A stretch of DNA of 64,000 nucleotides from Neisseria bergeri (GTDB lineage Bacteria > Pseudomonadota > Gammaproteobacteria > Burkholderiales > Neisseriaceae): positions 1 to 64,000 of the forward strand of contig POWY01000002.1 in the NCBI GenBank assembly GCA_003044455.1, in the 5' to 3' direction. The notes below the pieces were generated by a model. The model saw only the letters and a list, made by a program, of their open reading frames with translations, searched no databases and was not told where the DNA came from. The position numbers and the translations under genes are program-made. Shown in pieces: positions 53,863 to 64,000 of this stretch; positions within the stretch are counted from its first letter, which is position 1; each line of letters begins with the position of its first letter.

Positions 53863-55722
53863 GATAAATCATCCAAATCATCAAAAGGCTGAATATCATC
53901 AAACATATTTTCCTCATTTCCAGACGATATAATATTCCTCGAATCAATTTGAGGCATAGGTAAAGATGCTCGAGTACGTCGATCTAATTGGCGACGTTGT
54001 TGAGCGCGACGGATAGCTTTAGTCTTACCTTGAGCTTGCTGTTCCAATTCTCGCATTCGTCCGTATGCTGCAAAAATCATGTTCTCATCAATATTCTGTT
54101 TCTGCTCATTTTTTAATTGTCTCTGAATCTCTCGTAACTCCCAAATGCTGATAACCGGATTCGAACTGTTCCGATAAGGTATTGGAAAATACATCAATAA
54201 ATCTGGGTCATAAAACCAAATCACGCTTAAATCACGTGGATCTATGCGAAAAATGAACTGGCGAGCCTGTCTAGGATTAGTCGGATTAGTTGCTGCAATC
54301 CACGGTCGTAAAACGTCATGCCAATAAGTGATTTTATGGATAACTACCCCATATTGCTGCACCGTCCGCATTTCAAACGGCATAAAGGTCAAGCACAATA
54401 GTGTCTCATCAACCACTTTATCAGGTAATCCTGTTCCTAAAGAAACATCATCTCCTAAATACACCTGATTTCCATTTGGCTAACGGTAAGATTCCCAATC
54501 CAGAATGAGTACGCTGATGATAAACATCACAAATAAATAGTGTTAACCACGTTTCAAATTCAGTTAGCGTTAATGCCGCCTTGCTTTCGGAAGCATAATC
54601 TTTTCTTTGTTGTGTATTTGCAAAAGTAGTACCAGTTAAACCGTGGACTTCATCCAAAATCGTACCCAGTAAACGCTCAATGTGTCCTCCGAAATGAGGA
54701 CGTGCCACAGGCCTCCACTCAATTTCAATACCGTATTGTTTACACGCCTTTTCCAGCACTTTGCCACGGAATTCTTTTGCATTATCCAAATGAATTTTGC
54801 GTGGCAAACCCCACACAGGCCACCGCCCTTTCACTCCATGTTTTGCCAACCAGCTTTCTTTAGACAAAATACTATGTGCTAAACACAAACCTGTAGATAA
54901 TGCAATTGGTGGTTCGAATGACACATAAAATCCCGTAACCATTCGGCTGAACACATCAATCGCCAGCGTAATCCACGGCCTACCAATAGGCTTACGATAT
55001 ACATCGTCGACTAAAATAATGTCTAACTTTGTATGATCTATTTGTACCACTGAAAGCGGATAATCGGCATTTGGAAAGCTACCTTGTAAAGGAGAAAATT
55101 TCATTTCTGCTGCTTTATGGCTTAACCGTTTAGCAATTTTAATTTGAGGCGCAATATTTTTGATTCGAGAACGAATGGTATTAGCATGAGGGACCGGTAA
55201 ATTTTGTTTATGGCAACGCCGTGTAATTTCTCTAATGATTTTCTGTATTGATTTACGTTGTGTGCTTAAATAATCCACTTCCAATACTTGCCTGATAAGC
55301 TGTTCTACATCATCAGAAAGCTGTGTTTTACCACTATCACTACGCTGCTTACGTGTTAAAGCAGTAAGAACGCCGCTTTCCTTATAACTTTTTAACCAGC
55401 GATAAACCGTACTGATATATACACTGCATTCGGCAGCTCTCGCTTGAACATCAGATTTACTACGTTTTGTATTTCGGATAAGTGGCTCAATTACATCGAA
55501 ATGTTGTTGAGCTAATTGCCATTTTTGCTCAGGAATACTATCTAAATGGGTTAATTCAGCACTCTGGACTGTTGATAGATCCGCTAATTTTGCTTGGTAA
55601 TCTGCACCGGTTACACTATCGCGTAACTGATATGTTTCTAAATCCAGGACTGCTGTAATTACACAGATTTTGTTTTGAAACAAAACCATTGCACCGACAT
55701 TCACATTTAAAGTTGCTTTCAT
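53859..55722 (-). pseudogene. tnsB: TnsB-like DDE transposase, one frameshift
   Basis: N-terminal HTH domains (KSDVQARAAECSVYISTVYR), the DDE core (QIDHT with Asp229, HLDNAKEF with Asp313, GGHIERL with Glu349) and a Mu-transposase beta-barrel end (KWKSGVF ... LGDDVSLGTGLPDKVV). The first frame stops at 54448 right after KSGVFRR; deleting one A near 54456 gives GVFGDDVSLGTGLP and reads on to 53859, total about 620 residues. It would bind the end repeats and join 3' ends. Catalytic residues are intact; the C-terminal domain is out of frame. Confidence 0.88.
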
Positions 55723-55725
55723 TTT

Positions 55726-56367
55726 TTAAACCATATAGCGGATTGCATAGTGAGTGGTTGATTTAAATCTGCGCCAATTTTTCGTTCTGCAATGTAAGTA
55801 CCACAATACAGGCAATAATTTTGCTTGATTGTATTCATCCTGAAAAGTCTGTTGAATAAGCTGTTTAGGTGTGGATTTTTTCAATTCGCGTAACGATTCA
55901 TCCAATAAAGTCATATATGCTTCGCTGTATTCGCCAGATAAGCCATTTTGTTGATATGGCAATAAAAAGCGTACGTTGCATAAATAATCAGTATGAATCT
56001 CTAACTCTGTAATCAGTTTAAAATGCCAACCGTGTGATTTGCAAAAATGTAAGGCAGCCTGAAATTTAGGTTTGAGTTCACGCCAGTTTTTACGTAAATC
56101 GCTACGATATTTCACTTCGTAAATAATTACATCATTTTGATAATGAAGCAAAACATCAGGGGTATAGATATGTTTCTTTCCTGCTGGGTCAAACCACTCA
56201 ATCGCGATAGGCTGTACTTCAAAATGCTGTACATTAGAATCAAATTCCAGCAGAGTTAAAAAATCATGCTCCAAAGATGACTCATAAGCTGCAATGCCTA
56301 TAGCTTTGTTATATGGAGCGATGCCTGTAATATTTCGATAGTTTTTAGGAATTTTACGGATTGGCAT
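55726..56367 (-). CDS. tnsA: TnsA endonuclease
   Basis: 213 residues, complete. It has the PD-(D/E)xK nuclease core of TnsA: Glu33 in ESSLEHDF, Asp71 in YTPDVLL, and Glu84-Val-Lys86 in IIYEVKYRS. TnsA cuts the 5' ends of Tn7-like elements so that, with TnsB, the element is excised by cut-and-paste. The gene lies nearest the right end, four bases before tnsB, as in Tn7. It is the only large tns gene with no frameshift. Confidence 0.87.
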   Translation of the reverse strand: MPIRKIPKNYRNITGIAPYNKAIGIAAYESSLEHDFLTLLEFDSNVQHFEVQPIAIEWFDPAGKKHIYTPDVLLHYQNDVIIYEVKYRSDLRKNWRELKPKFQAALHFCKSHGWHFKLITELEIHTDYLCNVRFLLPYQQNGLSGEYSEAYMTLLDESLRELKKSTPKQLIQQTFQDEYNQAKLLPVLWYLHCRTKNWRRFKSTTHYAIRYMV

Positions 56368-56468
56368 AGTTTTATATGCGTAGTAGAAAAATGGTTAAAA
56401 GGAAGACAATCTTAATGAGTTAATACCCTTTATCAATAACCCAAACTCAATTAGCTTTCTTATAATTT

Positions 56469-56538
56469 AGTCTCAAATAACATTATTAAAAGTATAAAAT
56501 TTTGCATATTTTAGTCGCAAACAACGTTGGAATTCACA
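56469..56538. repeat. Right end with two TnsB-type sites
   Basis: Read inward from 56538: TGTGAATTCCA, then ACGTTGTTTGCGACT (56527-56513) and ATGTTATTTGAGACT (56483-56469). The repeats match the left-end consensus ACGCTATTTGMGACT at 12-13 of 15 positions. Spacing is 44 bases. Confidence 0.82.
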
Positions 56539-56638
56539 GCGAAAGCCACGGCGGTTGCGGGCATCATTAAACTCGGACACCATTCCGAAGTAAAAAATAA
56601 TTTCCTACGCTGCTATCTGCCGTCTTGTTTGATGTAAA
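56539..56638 (+). repeat. Right copy of the ~100 bp direct repeat (lipA 3' end)
   Basis: Begins exactly at the transposon right end with GCGAAAGCCACGGCGG, the code for the last lipA residues, and ends GATGTAAA, matching the base before the left end. Continues into native intergenic DNA before bfrA. Confidence 0.92.
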
Positions 56639-56659
56639 CAACATCAATTTGAATTGTCC

Positions 56660-56688
56660 ATGCCGTCTGAAAGCCCTTCAGACGGCAT
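56660..56688. terminator. Inverted DUS pair
   Basis: ATGCCGTCTGAAAG and CTTCAGACGGCAT with a 2-base loop; native end of the lipA transcript before the transposon arrived. Confidence 0.85.
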
Positions 56689-56731
56689 AATTTCTTCCCA
56701 AAGTCCGATAATCTCAAAAGAATCTGTCGGT

Positions 56732-56750
56732 TAATGAGAACGATTCATTA
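56732..56750. promoter_or_regulatory. Fur-box candidate upstream of bfrA
   Basis: TAATGAGAACGATTCATTA is a near-perfect palindrome of the Fur type (GATAATGATAATCATTATC). It is 190 bases before the mapped-looking promoter and ~290 before bfrA, so it could also act on another transcript. Confidence 0.55.
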
Positions 56751-56942
56751 TAAATTTTGATAAAAAAACGTACAGTATTTGCTTTTCACTATGGTTAACA
56801 AGTGTAAATGTTCTTTATGGATGATATGGATTCTTAGTTTTAGCAGCACAAAAAACCGATAAAAAACAGCGTACTGATTTGGAAGGCATCGGGGAATACA
56901 CCCTATTTCTTTTGATAATTGTTTGTATTTTAAATAGAAAAT

Positions 56943-56971
56943 TTGTCATATCAAAAACTTTTGCATACAAT
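56943..56971 (+). promoter_or_regulatory. Sigma-70 promoter of bfrAB
   Basis: TTGTCA (56943-56948), 17-base spacer, TACAAT (56966-56971). A 9-bp hairpin, AACAGCGTT ACAG AACGCTGTT (56984-57005), lies in the leader. Confidence 0.75.
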
Positions 56972-57043
56972 GCACGCATCCCGAACAGCGTTACAGAACG
57001 CTGTTTAACCGCACGAAACCCAAATTAAGAAAAGAGAAATATT

Positions 57044-57508
57044 ATGCAAGGCAATCAAGCAGTTTTAGATTATATGAACGAATTGCTGTCCGGCGAGCTG
57101 GCAGCACGCGACCAATACTTCATCCACTCCCGCCTCTACTCCGAATGGGGCTACACCAAACTTTTTGAGCGTCTCAACCACGAGATGGAAGAGGAAACCA
57201 CACACGCCGAAGACTTTATCCGCCGCATCCTGATGCTGGGCGGCACGCCGAAAATGACGCGCGCCGAACTGAATATCGGCACGGACGTGGTTTCCTGCCT
57301 CAAAGCCGACCTGCAAACCGAATACGAAGTGCGCGACGCTTTGAAAAAAGGCATCAAACTGTGTGAAGAAGCGCAAGACTATGTTTCCCGCGATTTGATG
57401 GTTGCCCAATTGAAAGACACCGAAGAAGACCACGCACACTGGTTGGAACAGCAGCTGCGCCTGATCGAGCTGATTGGCGAAGGCAACTACTACCAAAGCC
57501 AACTGTAA
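57044..57508 (+). CDS. bfrA: Bacterioferritin subunit A (ferroxidase-competent)
   Basis: 154 residues, four-helix bacterioferritin. Aligning by eye with E. coli Bfr, the ferroxidase ligands Glu18 ([11 protein letters not shown]), Glu51 and His54 (EEETTHAED) and the later Glu/His (DTEEDHAHW) are retained, but the heme ligand position Met52 holds Thr. So this subunit should oxidise iron and not bind heme. It is encoded 27 bases before bfrB. Confidence 0.93.
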   Translation: MQGNQAVLDYMNELLSGELAARDQYFIHSRLYSEWGYTKLFERLNHEMEEETTHAEDFIRRILMLGGTPKMTRAELNIGTDVVSCLKADLQTEYEVRDALKKGIKLCEEAQDYVSRDLMVAQLKDTEEDHAHWLEQQLRLIELIGEGNYYQSQL

Positions 57509-57535
57509 TCTGTATTCGGAATAAAAGGAGTCCGT

Positions 57536-58009
57536 ATGAAAGGCGACCGTTTGGTTATCCGCGAGCTGAATAAAAATCTCGGCCTGCTACTGGTAACCAT
57601 CAACCAATATTTCCTTCACGCCCGTATTTTGAAAAACTGGGGCTTTGAAGAACTGGGCGAACATTTCTTCAAACAGTCAATCGTTGAAATGAAAGCTGCC
57701 GACGATTTGATCGAGCGCATTCTGTTCCTCGAAGGCCTGCCAAACCTGCAAGAACTGGGCAAACTGTTGATTGGTGAATCTACCGAAGAAATCATTGCCT
57801 GCGATTTGACCAAAGAACAGGAAAAACACGAAGCCCTGCTTGCCGCCATCGCCACAGCTGAAGCGCAACAGGATTACGTCAGCCGTGATTTGTTGGAAAA
57901 ACAAAAAGACACCAACGAAGAACACATCGACTGGCTCGAAACCCAGCAGGAACTGATCGGCAAAATTGGTTTGCCCAACTACCTGCAAACAGCGGCGCAA
58001 GAGGACTAA
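57536..58009 (+). CDS. bfrB: Bacterioferritin subunit B (heme-binding)
   Basis: 157 residues. The heme Met52 is kept ([20 protein letters not shown]) but His54 is Ala and Glu18 is Leu ([16 protein letters not shown]), so the ferroxidase centre is incomplete. With bfrA it makes a mixed 24-mer in which each subunit supplies one function. Starts at ATG 57536 with GGAGTCC. Confidence 0.93.
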   Translation: MKGDRLVIRELNKNLGLLLVTINQYFLHARILKNWGFEELGEHFFKQSIVEMKAADDLIERILFLEGLPNLQELGKLLIGESTEEIIACDLTKEQEKHEALLAAIATAEAQQDYVSRDLLEKQKDTNEEHIDWLETQQELIGKIGLPNYLQTAAQED

Positions 58010-58052
58010 AACACAAATCACTGCCAAATATAGCAGTCTCCTGCACCATCAG

Positions 58053-58087
58053 ACGGCATATCCATATAAACGGATATGCCGTTTTTC
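58053..58087 (+). terminator. Terminator of bfrAB
   Basis: ACGGCATATCC (58053-58063) pairs with GGATATGCCGT (58072-58082), then T5. Confidence 0.9.
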
Positions 58088-58332
58088 TTTACCGGATTGC
58101 GAATAAAATCGAAATTGATTTGAATCAATACTCGATAACGGTTTTTGTTTGATAATACCGATATGAAATCTAGATTGCTTGTTTGCTGTTTCCCAATCTG
58201 TCTTGATTTTACCTCTTTCCTCTTGATGTGTGTGTGTTTGGGTGTGGCTGCCGCCACCCCTTTTTTTGGCTTTTATGTGAAGTAAAATCCGTAACAGCAA
58301 ATGCTTAACTTTAACCATTTATCCGGAAACAA

Positions 58333-58653
58333 ATGATGGGCAACAAATTGACTCTGCCTGCCGAACTGCCTGACGAACAGGATTTGCGGGCGGTATTGGC
58401 ATACAATATGCGGCTTTTCCGCGTGAACAAGGGTTGGTCGCAAGAAGAATTGGCGCGGCAATGCGGTTTGGACAGGACTTATGTGTCGGCAGTCGAGCGC
58501 AAACGCTGGAACATCGCCCTGTCGAATATCGAAAAAATGGCGGCGGCTTTGGGCGTGGCGGCGTATCAGTTGCTGCTGCCGCCGCAGGAACGGTTGAACC
58601 TGATGACCAATTCCGCCGATACCCGACAAATGCCGTCTGAAAGCGGTATTTGA
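58333..58653 (+). CDS. XRE-family regulator
   Basis: 106 residues; HTH at about residues 33-62 ([37 protein letters not shown]), a typical Cro/CI-type DNA-binding domain. The C-terminal codons include a DUS (near 58630) and likely represent its natural end. It precedes glnD by 47 bases in the same direction. Targets unknown. Confidence 0.85.
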   Translation: MMGNKLTLPAELPDEQDLRAVLAYNMRLFRVNKGWSQEELARQCGLDRTYVSAVERKRWNIALSNIEKMAAALGVAAYQLLLPPQERLNLMTNSADTRQMPSESGI

Positions 58654-58700
58654 CCGCCGAACCATCCGCCTCCCTTTTCCCGCCAATCGAAAGAATAAAA

Positions 58701-61259
58701 ATGCCTGCAAACCTGTCTTCAGTACTGGAAACCTTCAAACAGCAGCGCGATGCCGCCGAAGCGCATTATTTGAAAGCCAACCGCGTGTCGGTATTTTTCA
58801 GGGAATATACGGCGGCAGTCGAAACCTTACTGGCAGCATTGTGGGTAGAACATTTTCAAAACAGCGCGTTATGCCTGATGGCGGTGGGCGGCTTCGGGCG
58901 CGGCGAACTGTATCCCTGTTCGGATGTGGATTTGGCGATTGTCTCCCCTGCCCCGCTTTCAGACGGCATTCAGGAACAGATTGCCCGGTTTGTCCAAACC
59001 CTGTGGGACTGTAAACTGTTGCCGTCTGTAAAAAGCGGCGGCATTGACGAACTGTGCGAAAGCGTGCGCAATGATATTACGGGGGACACGGCGTTTTTAG
59101 AAGCCCGTTTTTTGTTCGGCAACCGTCAAACGGCGGACGAACTGGCGGAAAAAATGAACGCGCAACGCAATGTAGCGGCGTTTATCGAGGCAAAACTGGT
59201 GGAGATGGAACACCGCCATGCCAAATCACAAGGCTCAGGGGCGGTATTGGAACCAAACATCAAAAGCTGTCCGGGCGGTCTGCGCGACATCCACACCCTG
59301 CTTTGGATAGCGAAAGCGCAAGGCTTGGCGGCCAACCTGCCTGCGCTGGTCAAACAAGGCATTCTGACGCGCACTGAAGCCGGTATGCTTTCACACGGCT
59401 ACCGCCGCCTTGCCCACATCCGCATCCATCTGCATTTAAAAGCCAAGCGCGCCGAAGACCGCCTGCTGTTCGATTTGCAGCCGCAAGTCGCCGAAAGTAT
59501 GGGTTATCAAAATGAAAACCGCCGCCGTCAAAGCGAAGAACTGATGCGCGTGTTTTACCGCGCGATTAAAACCGTCAAACAACTGAGCGGCATCCTCACG
59601 CCCATGCTACAAAGCCGCGTTTCTTCCACCCCGTTGCGCGTTACCCTGCGGATTGACGACGACTACATCCAAGTGAACAACCAAATCGCCGCGCGGCACA
59701 CCGATATTTTTTTCAGACGGCCCGAACACATTTTCAAAATCGTCGAAATCATGCAGCAGCGCAACGACATTACCGCGCTCGAACCGCAAACCCTGCGCGC
59801 ATGGTGGGGCGCGACGCGCAAAATCAACCGCAGCTTCTACCAAAATCCCGAAAACCGCCGCCGCTTCGCCGGCTTTTTCCGCAGCGGCAACGGGCTGACC
59901 CAAACCCTGCGCTTCCTCAACCTCTACGGCGTGTTGGGACGCTACCTGCCCGCGTGGGAAAAAATCGTCGGCCTGCTTCAACACGACCTGTTCCATATCT
60001 ATCCTGTGGACGACCACATCCTCGCCGTTGTCCGCAACGTCCGCCGCCTTGCCCTAGACATGCACAGCCACGAACTGCCTTACGCCTCCGCGCTGATGCA
60101 GTCCTTTGAAAAGCAAGGCATTCTCTATCTCGCCGCCTTCTTCCACGACATCGCCAAAGGACGCGGCGGCGACCACGCCATACAAGGCATCGCAGACGCG
60201 CGCCAATTTGCCGCCGACCACTTCCTGACCGAAGAAGAAAGCGACCTGCTTGCCTGGCTGGTCGAAAACCATCTTCTTATGTCCACTGTCGCCCAAAAAG
60301 AAGACATCCAAGACCCCGACGTACTCGATGCCTTCTGCAAACGCGTGCAAACCCACGAACGCCTCAGCGCGCTCTACCTTCTGACCATTTCCGACATACG
60401 CGGCACCAATCCCAAATTGTGGAACGCATGGCGCGCCAGCCTGCTGGAAAGCCTCTTCCATGCCGCCGGACGCTACCTCGCAGGCAACGGCGGCAACCCG
60501 CACGCCCTCTTCGGTCGCCGCCAACAAGAAGCCGCCGACTTGCTCACCCGCGCTGCCGTCCCCGAAAAACAGCAGAAAAAACTATGGAACGCACTCGGTT
60601 CCGCCTATTTCGCCCGCCACCAGTCGCGCGAAATCCTGTGGCACGCTGCCAACCTCGTCCACGACTTTGAAACCCCCATCGTCCGCAGCCGCATCCTGCC
60701 CAAAAGCGACAGCTTCCAAGTGATGATCTTTATGCCCAACGGCCCGCGCCTGTTTGCCCGTCTCTGCCGTATCTTCAGCCGCCACGGCTTCGACATTCTC
60801 GCCGCCCGCGCCTTCATCACCGAACACGACTACATCCTCGACACCTTCATCGTGCAAATTCCCTCGCAGCACGCCCCCGAAGACTACCCCGACATCCAAA
60901 GCGCGCTTGAAGCCGAACTCAACAGCTTTATCCATGGACACACCGTTGCCGAAACCTCAAACCACAGCCGCCGCATCAGCCGCCGCAGCCGCTATATGCC
61001 GATCGCGCCAAGCATCACCATTACCCCCGAAGAAGACTACCCCGACTGGTACTCCGTCGAAATCACCGCCGTCAACCGCCCCTTCCTACTCGCCGATATG
61101 GCGGAAGTCTTTTTCGCCCACAACGTCAGCCTGCGCTACGCCAAAATCTCCACGCTGGACGAACGCGTCGAAGACAGTTTTACCGTCTTCAGCCCCGATT
61201 TGAAAAATCCGAAAATCCAATCTACCCTGAAACAGGCTTTGTTGGAACAATTAACATGA
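58701..61259 (+). CDS. glnD: Bifunctional uridylyltransferase/uridylyl-removing enzyme GlnD
   Basis: Senses glutamine and uridylylates PII. 852 residues from ATG 58701. The nucleotidyltransferase motif [18 protein letters not shown] (about residues 60-77), an HD domain ([19 protein letters not shown]) for deuridylylation, and two C-terminal ACT domains ([40 protein letters not shown]) follow the family order. An upstream in-frame ATG (58650) would add 17 residues overlapping the XRE gene and is not favoured. Confidence 0.95.
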   Translation: MPANLSSVLETFKQQRDAAEAHYLKANRVSVFFREYTAAVETLLAALWVEHFQNSALCLMAVGGFGRGELYPCSDVDLAIVSPAPLSDGIQEQIARFVQTLWDCKLLPSVKSGGIDELCESVRNDITGDTAFLEARFLFGNRQTADELAEKMNAQRNVAAFIEAKLVEMEHRHAKSQGSGAVLEPNIKSCPGGLRDIHTLLWIAKAQGLAANLPALVKQGILTRTEAGMLSHGYRRLAHIRIHLHLKAKRAEDRLLFDLQPQVAESMGYQNENRRRQSEELMRVFYRAIKTVKQLSGILTPMLQSRVSSTPLRVTLRIDDDYIQVNNQIAARHTDIFFRRPEHIFKIVEIMQQRNDITALEPQTLRAWWGATRKINRSFYQNPENRRRFAGFFRSGNGLTQTLRFLNLYGVLGRYLPAWEKIVGLLQHDLFHIYPVDDHILAVVRNVRRLALDMHSHELPYASALMQSFEKQGILYLAAFFHDIAKGRGGDHAIQGIADARQFAADHFLTEEESDLLAWLVENHLLMSTVAQKEDIQDPDVLDAFCKRVQTHERLSALYLLTISDIRGTNPKLWNAWRASLLESLFHAAGRYLAGNGGNPHALFGRRQQEAADLLTRAAVPEKQQKKLWNALGSAYFARHQSREILWHAANLVHDFETPIVRSRILPKSDSFQVMIFMPNGPRLFARLCRIFSRHGFDILAARAFITEHDYILDTFIVQIPSQHAPEDYPDIQSALEAELNSFIHGHTVAETSNHSRRISRRSRYMPIAPSITITPEEDYPDWYSVEITAVNRPFLLADMAEVFFAHNVSLRYAKISTLDERVEDSFTVFSPDLKNPKIQSTLKQALLEQLT

Positions 61260-61330
61260 TTCCTCTTCCCTTTTCAGACGGCATTAGCCCTTCTGTTTTC
61301 CAACTATCCTGCAACGGATAAATATTGTAA

Positions 61331-62869
<1,539 letters not shown>

Positions 62870-62886
62870 TTCAAGCCGTCTTTATT

Positions 62887-62932
62887 AAAATGCCGTCTGA
62901 AACCCGATTTTAAGGTTTCAGACGGCATTTTT
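62887..62932. terminator. Inverted DUS terminator
   Basis: AAAATGCCGTCTGAAACC pairs with GGTTTCAGACGGCATTTT around a 10-base loop, T tail. Works for guaB and the convergent rnr. Confidence 0.92.
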
Positions 62933-63057
62933 AAATTTACCGAGAATAATAACCTACCTGATAAAACAGATAGGCCATAGAAAGATAGGCAACTGTGTCA
63001 TGGCAGGCATGGCTTGGGATTTTTCTTAAACGCTTCTACTGCCCGCTCCAACCCGTA

Positions 63058-64000
63058 TTATTTACCTTTCGTTTTTTTTATTTTAATCGAAACCGATTTT
63101 TTTGCCTTTTTCTTCGGCAGCGCGGCAACAGACTTACCTCTTTCCTTTGCCTTGCAGTCTCGGGCTGCTTTTTTCTTTGCAACAGTTTTCAGCTTGCTTT
63201 GCCCAACCGCCTTTGCCGGCTTGGCATATTGGGATGATTTAATCTTCCGCCGCCTGCCCGCAACTCCTCCTGAAATCAAAATAAAATCGATTTTACTGGT
63301 ATTCAAATCAGCACGGGCAACTTTAACGGTAACCCTATCCCCCATGTTGAAACGGATTCCGCTGCGTTCGCCTTCTATCGCCATGATTTCGGGGCGGAAA
63401 TTGAAATAGTCTTCGCCCAAATCGCTGATGTGTACCAAGCCGTCAATGTGGATGCCGTCCAAGGTAACGAAGAGGCCGAAGTTGGTCATGCCGGAGATTT
63501 TGCCTTCGAATATTTCGCCAACTTTATCGCGCATATAATAGGTTTTCAGCCAGTTTTCCACGTCGCGGCTGGCGTCGTCGGCACGGCGTTCGCAAAACGA
63601 AGTATGCACGCCCAAAGCCTGCCAGCTTTTGTTTGGCGTGTAGGTCTGCTTGTCCAATACAGCTTTGATGGCGCGATGGACGGTCAGGTCGGGATAGCGG
63701 CGGATGGGGGAAGTGAAGTGGGCGTATGCTTCATAAGCCAAACCGAAATGCCCTTCGCAATGCGGTTCGTAAACCGCCTGCTGCATGGAGCGCAACATCA
63801 TGACTTGCAGCAATTCGGCATCGGGTCTGCCTTTGAATTGTTCGGCAAGCGCGGCATAGTCTTTCGGCGTCGGGTTGTTGCCGCCGCCAAGTTGAAGCCC
63901 CAACAGACCGAGCTGCTCGCGCAGGGTGGCGAGTTTTTCGGGCGTGGGACCCAAATGGTTGCGGAACAAAGCCGTATGTTTGTTTTTCAGCAAAAACTCT
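63058..64000 (-). CDS. rnr: Ribonuclease R, C-terminal part (runs off the window)
   Basis: The last ~314 residues of a 3'-5' exoribonuclease. The RNB domain end (AYAHFTSPIRRYPDLTVHRA with the HFTSPIRRY motif), an S1 domain (GEIFEGKISGMTNFGLFVTL) and a Lys-rich tail (VAKKKAARDCKAKERGKSVA) are visible, as in RNase R and not RNase II. The N-terminal CSD and catalytic Asp cluster are beyond 64000. Stop at 63058. Confidence 0.93.
   Translation of the reverse strand, partial: EFLLKNKHTALFRNHLGPTPEKLATLREQLGLLGLQLGGGNNPTPKDYAALAEQFKGRPDAELLQVMMLRSMQQAVYEPHCEGHFGLAYEAYAHFTSPIRRYPDLTVHRAIKAVLDKQTYTPNKSWQALGVHTSFCERRADDASRDVENWLKTYYMRDKVGEIFEGKISGMTNFGLFVTLDGIHIDGLVHISDLGEDYFNFRPEIMAIEGERSGIRFNMGDRVTVKVARADLNTSKIDFILISGGVAGRRRKIKSSQYAKPAKAVGQSKLKTVAKKKAARDCKAKERGKSVAALPKKKAKKSVSIKIKKTKGK

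Larger units (their letters stand above)
48765..56538. mobile_element. Tn7-like transposon (TnsABC core, candidate TnsE-like protein)
   Basis: The 7774-bp element starts TGTGAATTC and ends GAATTCACA. Sub-terminal TnsB-type sites occur at both ends. Right-end genes are tnsA, tnsB, tnsC (all minus strand); the left end carries a candidate tnsE-like gene (plus strand). Cargo lies between: a TacAT-like toxin-antitoxin pair, small membrane proteins, an IS200/IS605-like end and an autotransporter tail. No TniQ/TnsD is recognisable. The element lies 69 bases after lipA. Several core genes are frameshifted, so it is probably inactive now. Confidence 0.88.

Overview
The window is chromosomal DNA from a Neisseria of the meningitidis/gonorrhoeae/lactamica group. 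The evidence is the dense DNA uptake sequence ATGCCGTCTGAA, often paired in inverted orientation as terminators, a complete Correia element, long poly-C/poly-G tracts of the phase-variation type, and an ordinary betaproteobacterial housekeeping set. The species cannot be fixed from this window.

Housekeeping backbone: ribA, a tRNA-Leu(UAG), ruvB, cca, two ABC-F ATPases (YbiT-like, YheS-like), ppiD, recR, lolC-lolD, recD, a porin-like protein, a methyltransferase, lon with a probable heat-shock promoter, hupB, hom, ung, nfeD-qmcA, a PerM-type permease, DUF493-lipB-lipA, bfrA-bfrB behind a Fur-box candidate, glnD, guaB and the 3' part of rnr. The left edge holds the start of a family 2 glycosyltransferase with a C14/G14 tract.

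Region A (2076-12354): a ~10.3 kb integrative element in tRNA-Leu. It has attL/attR copies of the T-arm, repeated arm-type sites at both ends, a P4-type integrase (one nonsense codon), an AlpA-like regulator, a lone small terminase subunit, a P4-alpha-like primase plus a DUF927 helicase (disrupted), and a HigBA-like toxin-antitoxin pair. Two clusters of the iteron ACTGGTTACC lie near its two ends. No capsid, tail or large terminase gene is present. This is the layout of a phage satellite (P4/PICI-like). Prophage scraps follow to about 14 kb.

Region B (15.5-17.5 kb): an AT-rich islet of small, mostly broken secreted or membrane genes, including a frameshifted rhomboid-like gene. Region C (39-43.1 kb): phage-type cargo (lipoprotein behind C10, ASCH protein, a 54-residue peptide, PAPS-reductase-like protein) runs into a graveyard of truncated genes (LysR, SRPBCC, ABM monooxygenase, ferric-reductase-like) that carries a Haemophilus uptake sequence.

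Region D (48765-56538): a 7.8 kb Tn7-like transposon inserted just after lipA. Its ends begin TGTGAATTC and carry regularly spaced TnsB-type sites. It encodes TnsA, TnsB, a short TnsC and, at the opposite end, a candidate TnsE-like protein; no TniQ/TnsD is recognisable. Cargo is a GNAT/DUF1778 toxin-antitoxin pair, two small membrane proteins, an IS200/IS605-like end and a trimeric-autotransporter tail. Most of its core genes carry small frameshifts. It is flanked by an imperfect ~100 bp direct repeat of the lipA 3' end instead of a visible 5 bp target duplication. Regions A and D are the most interesting parts of the window.
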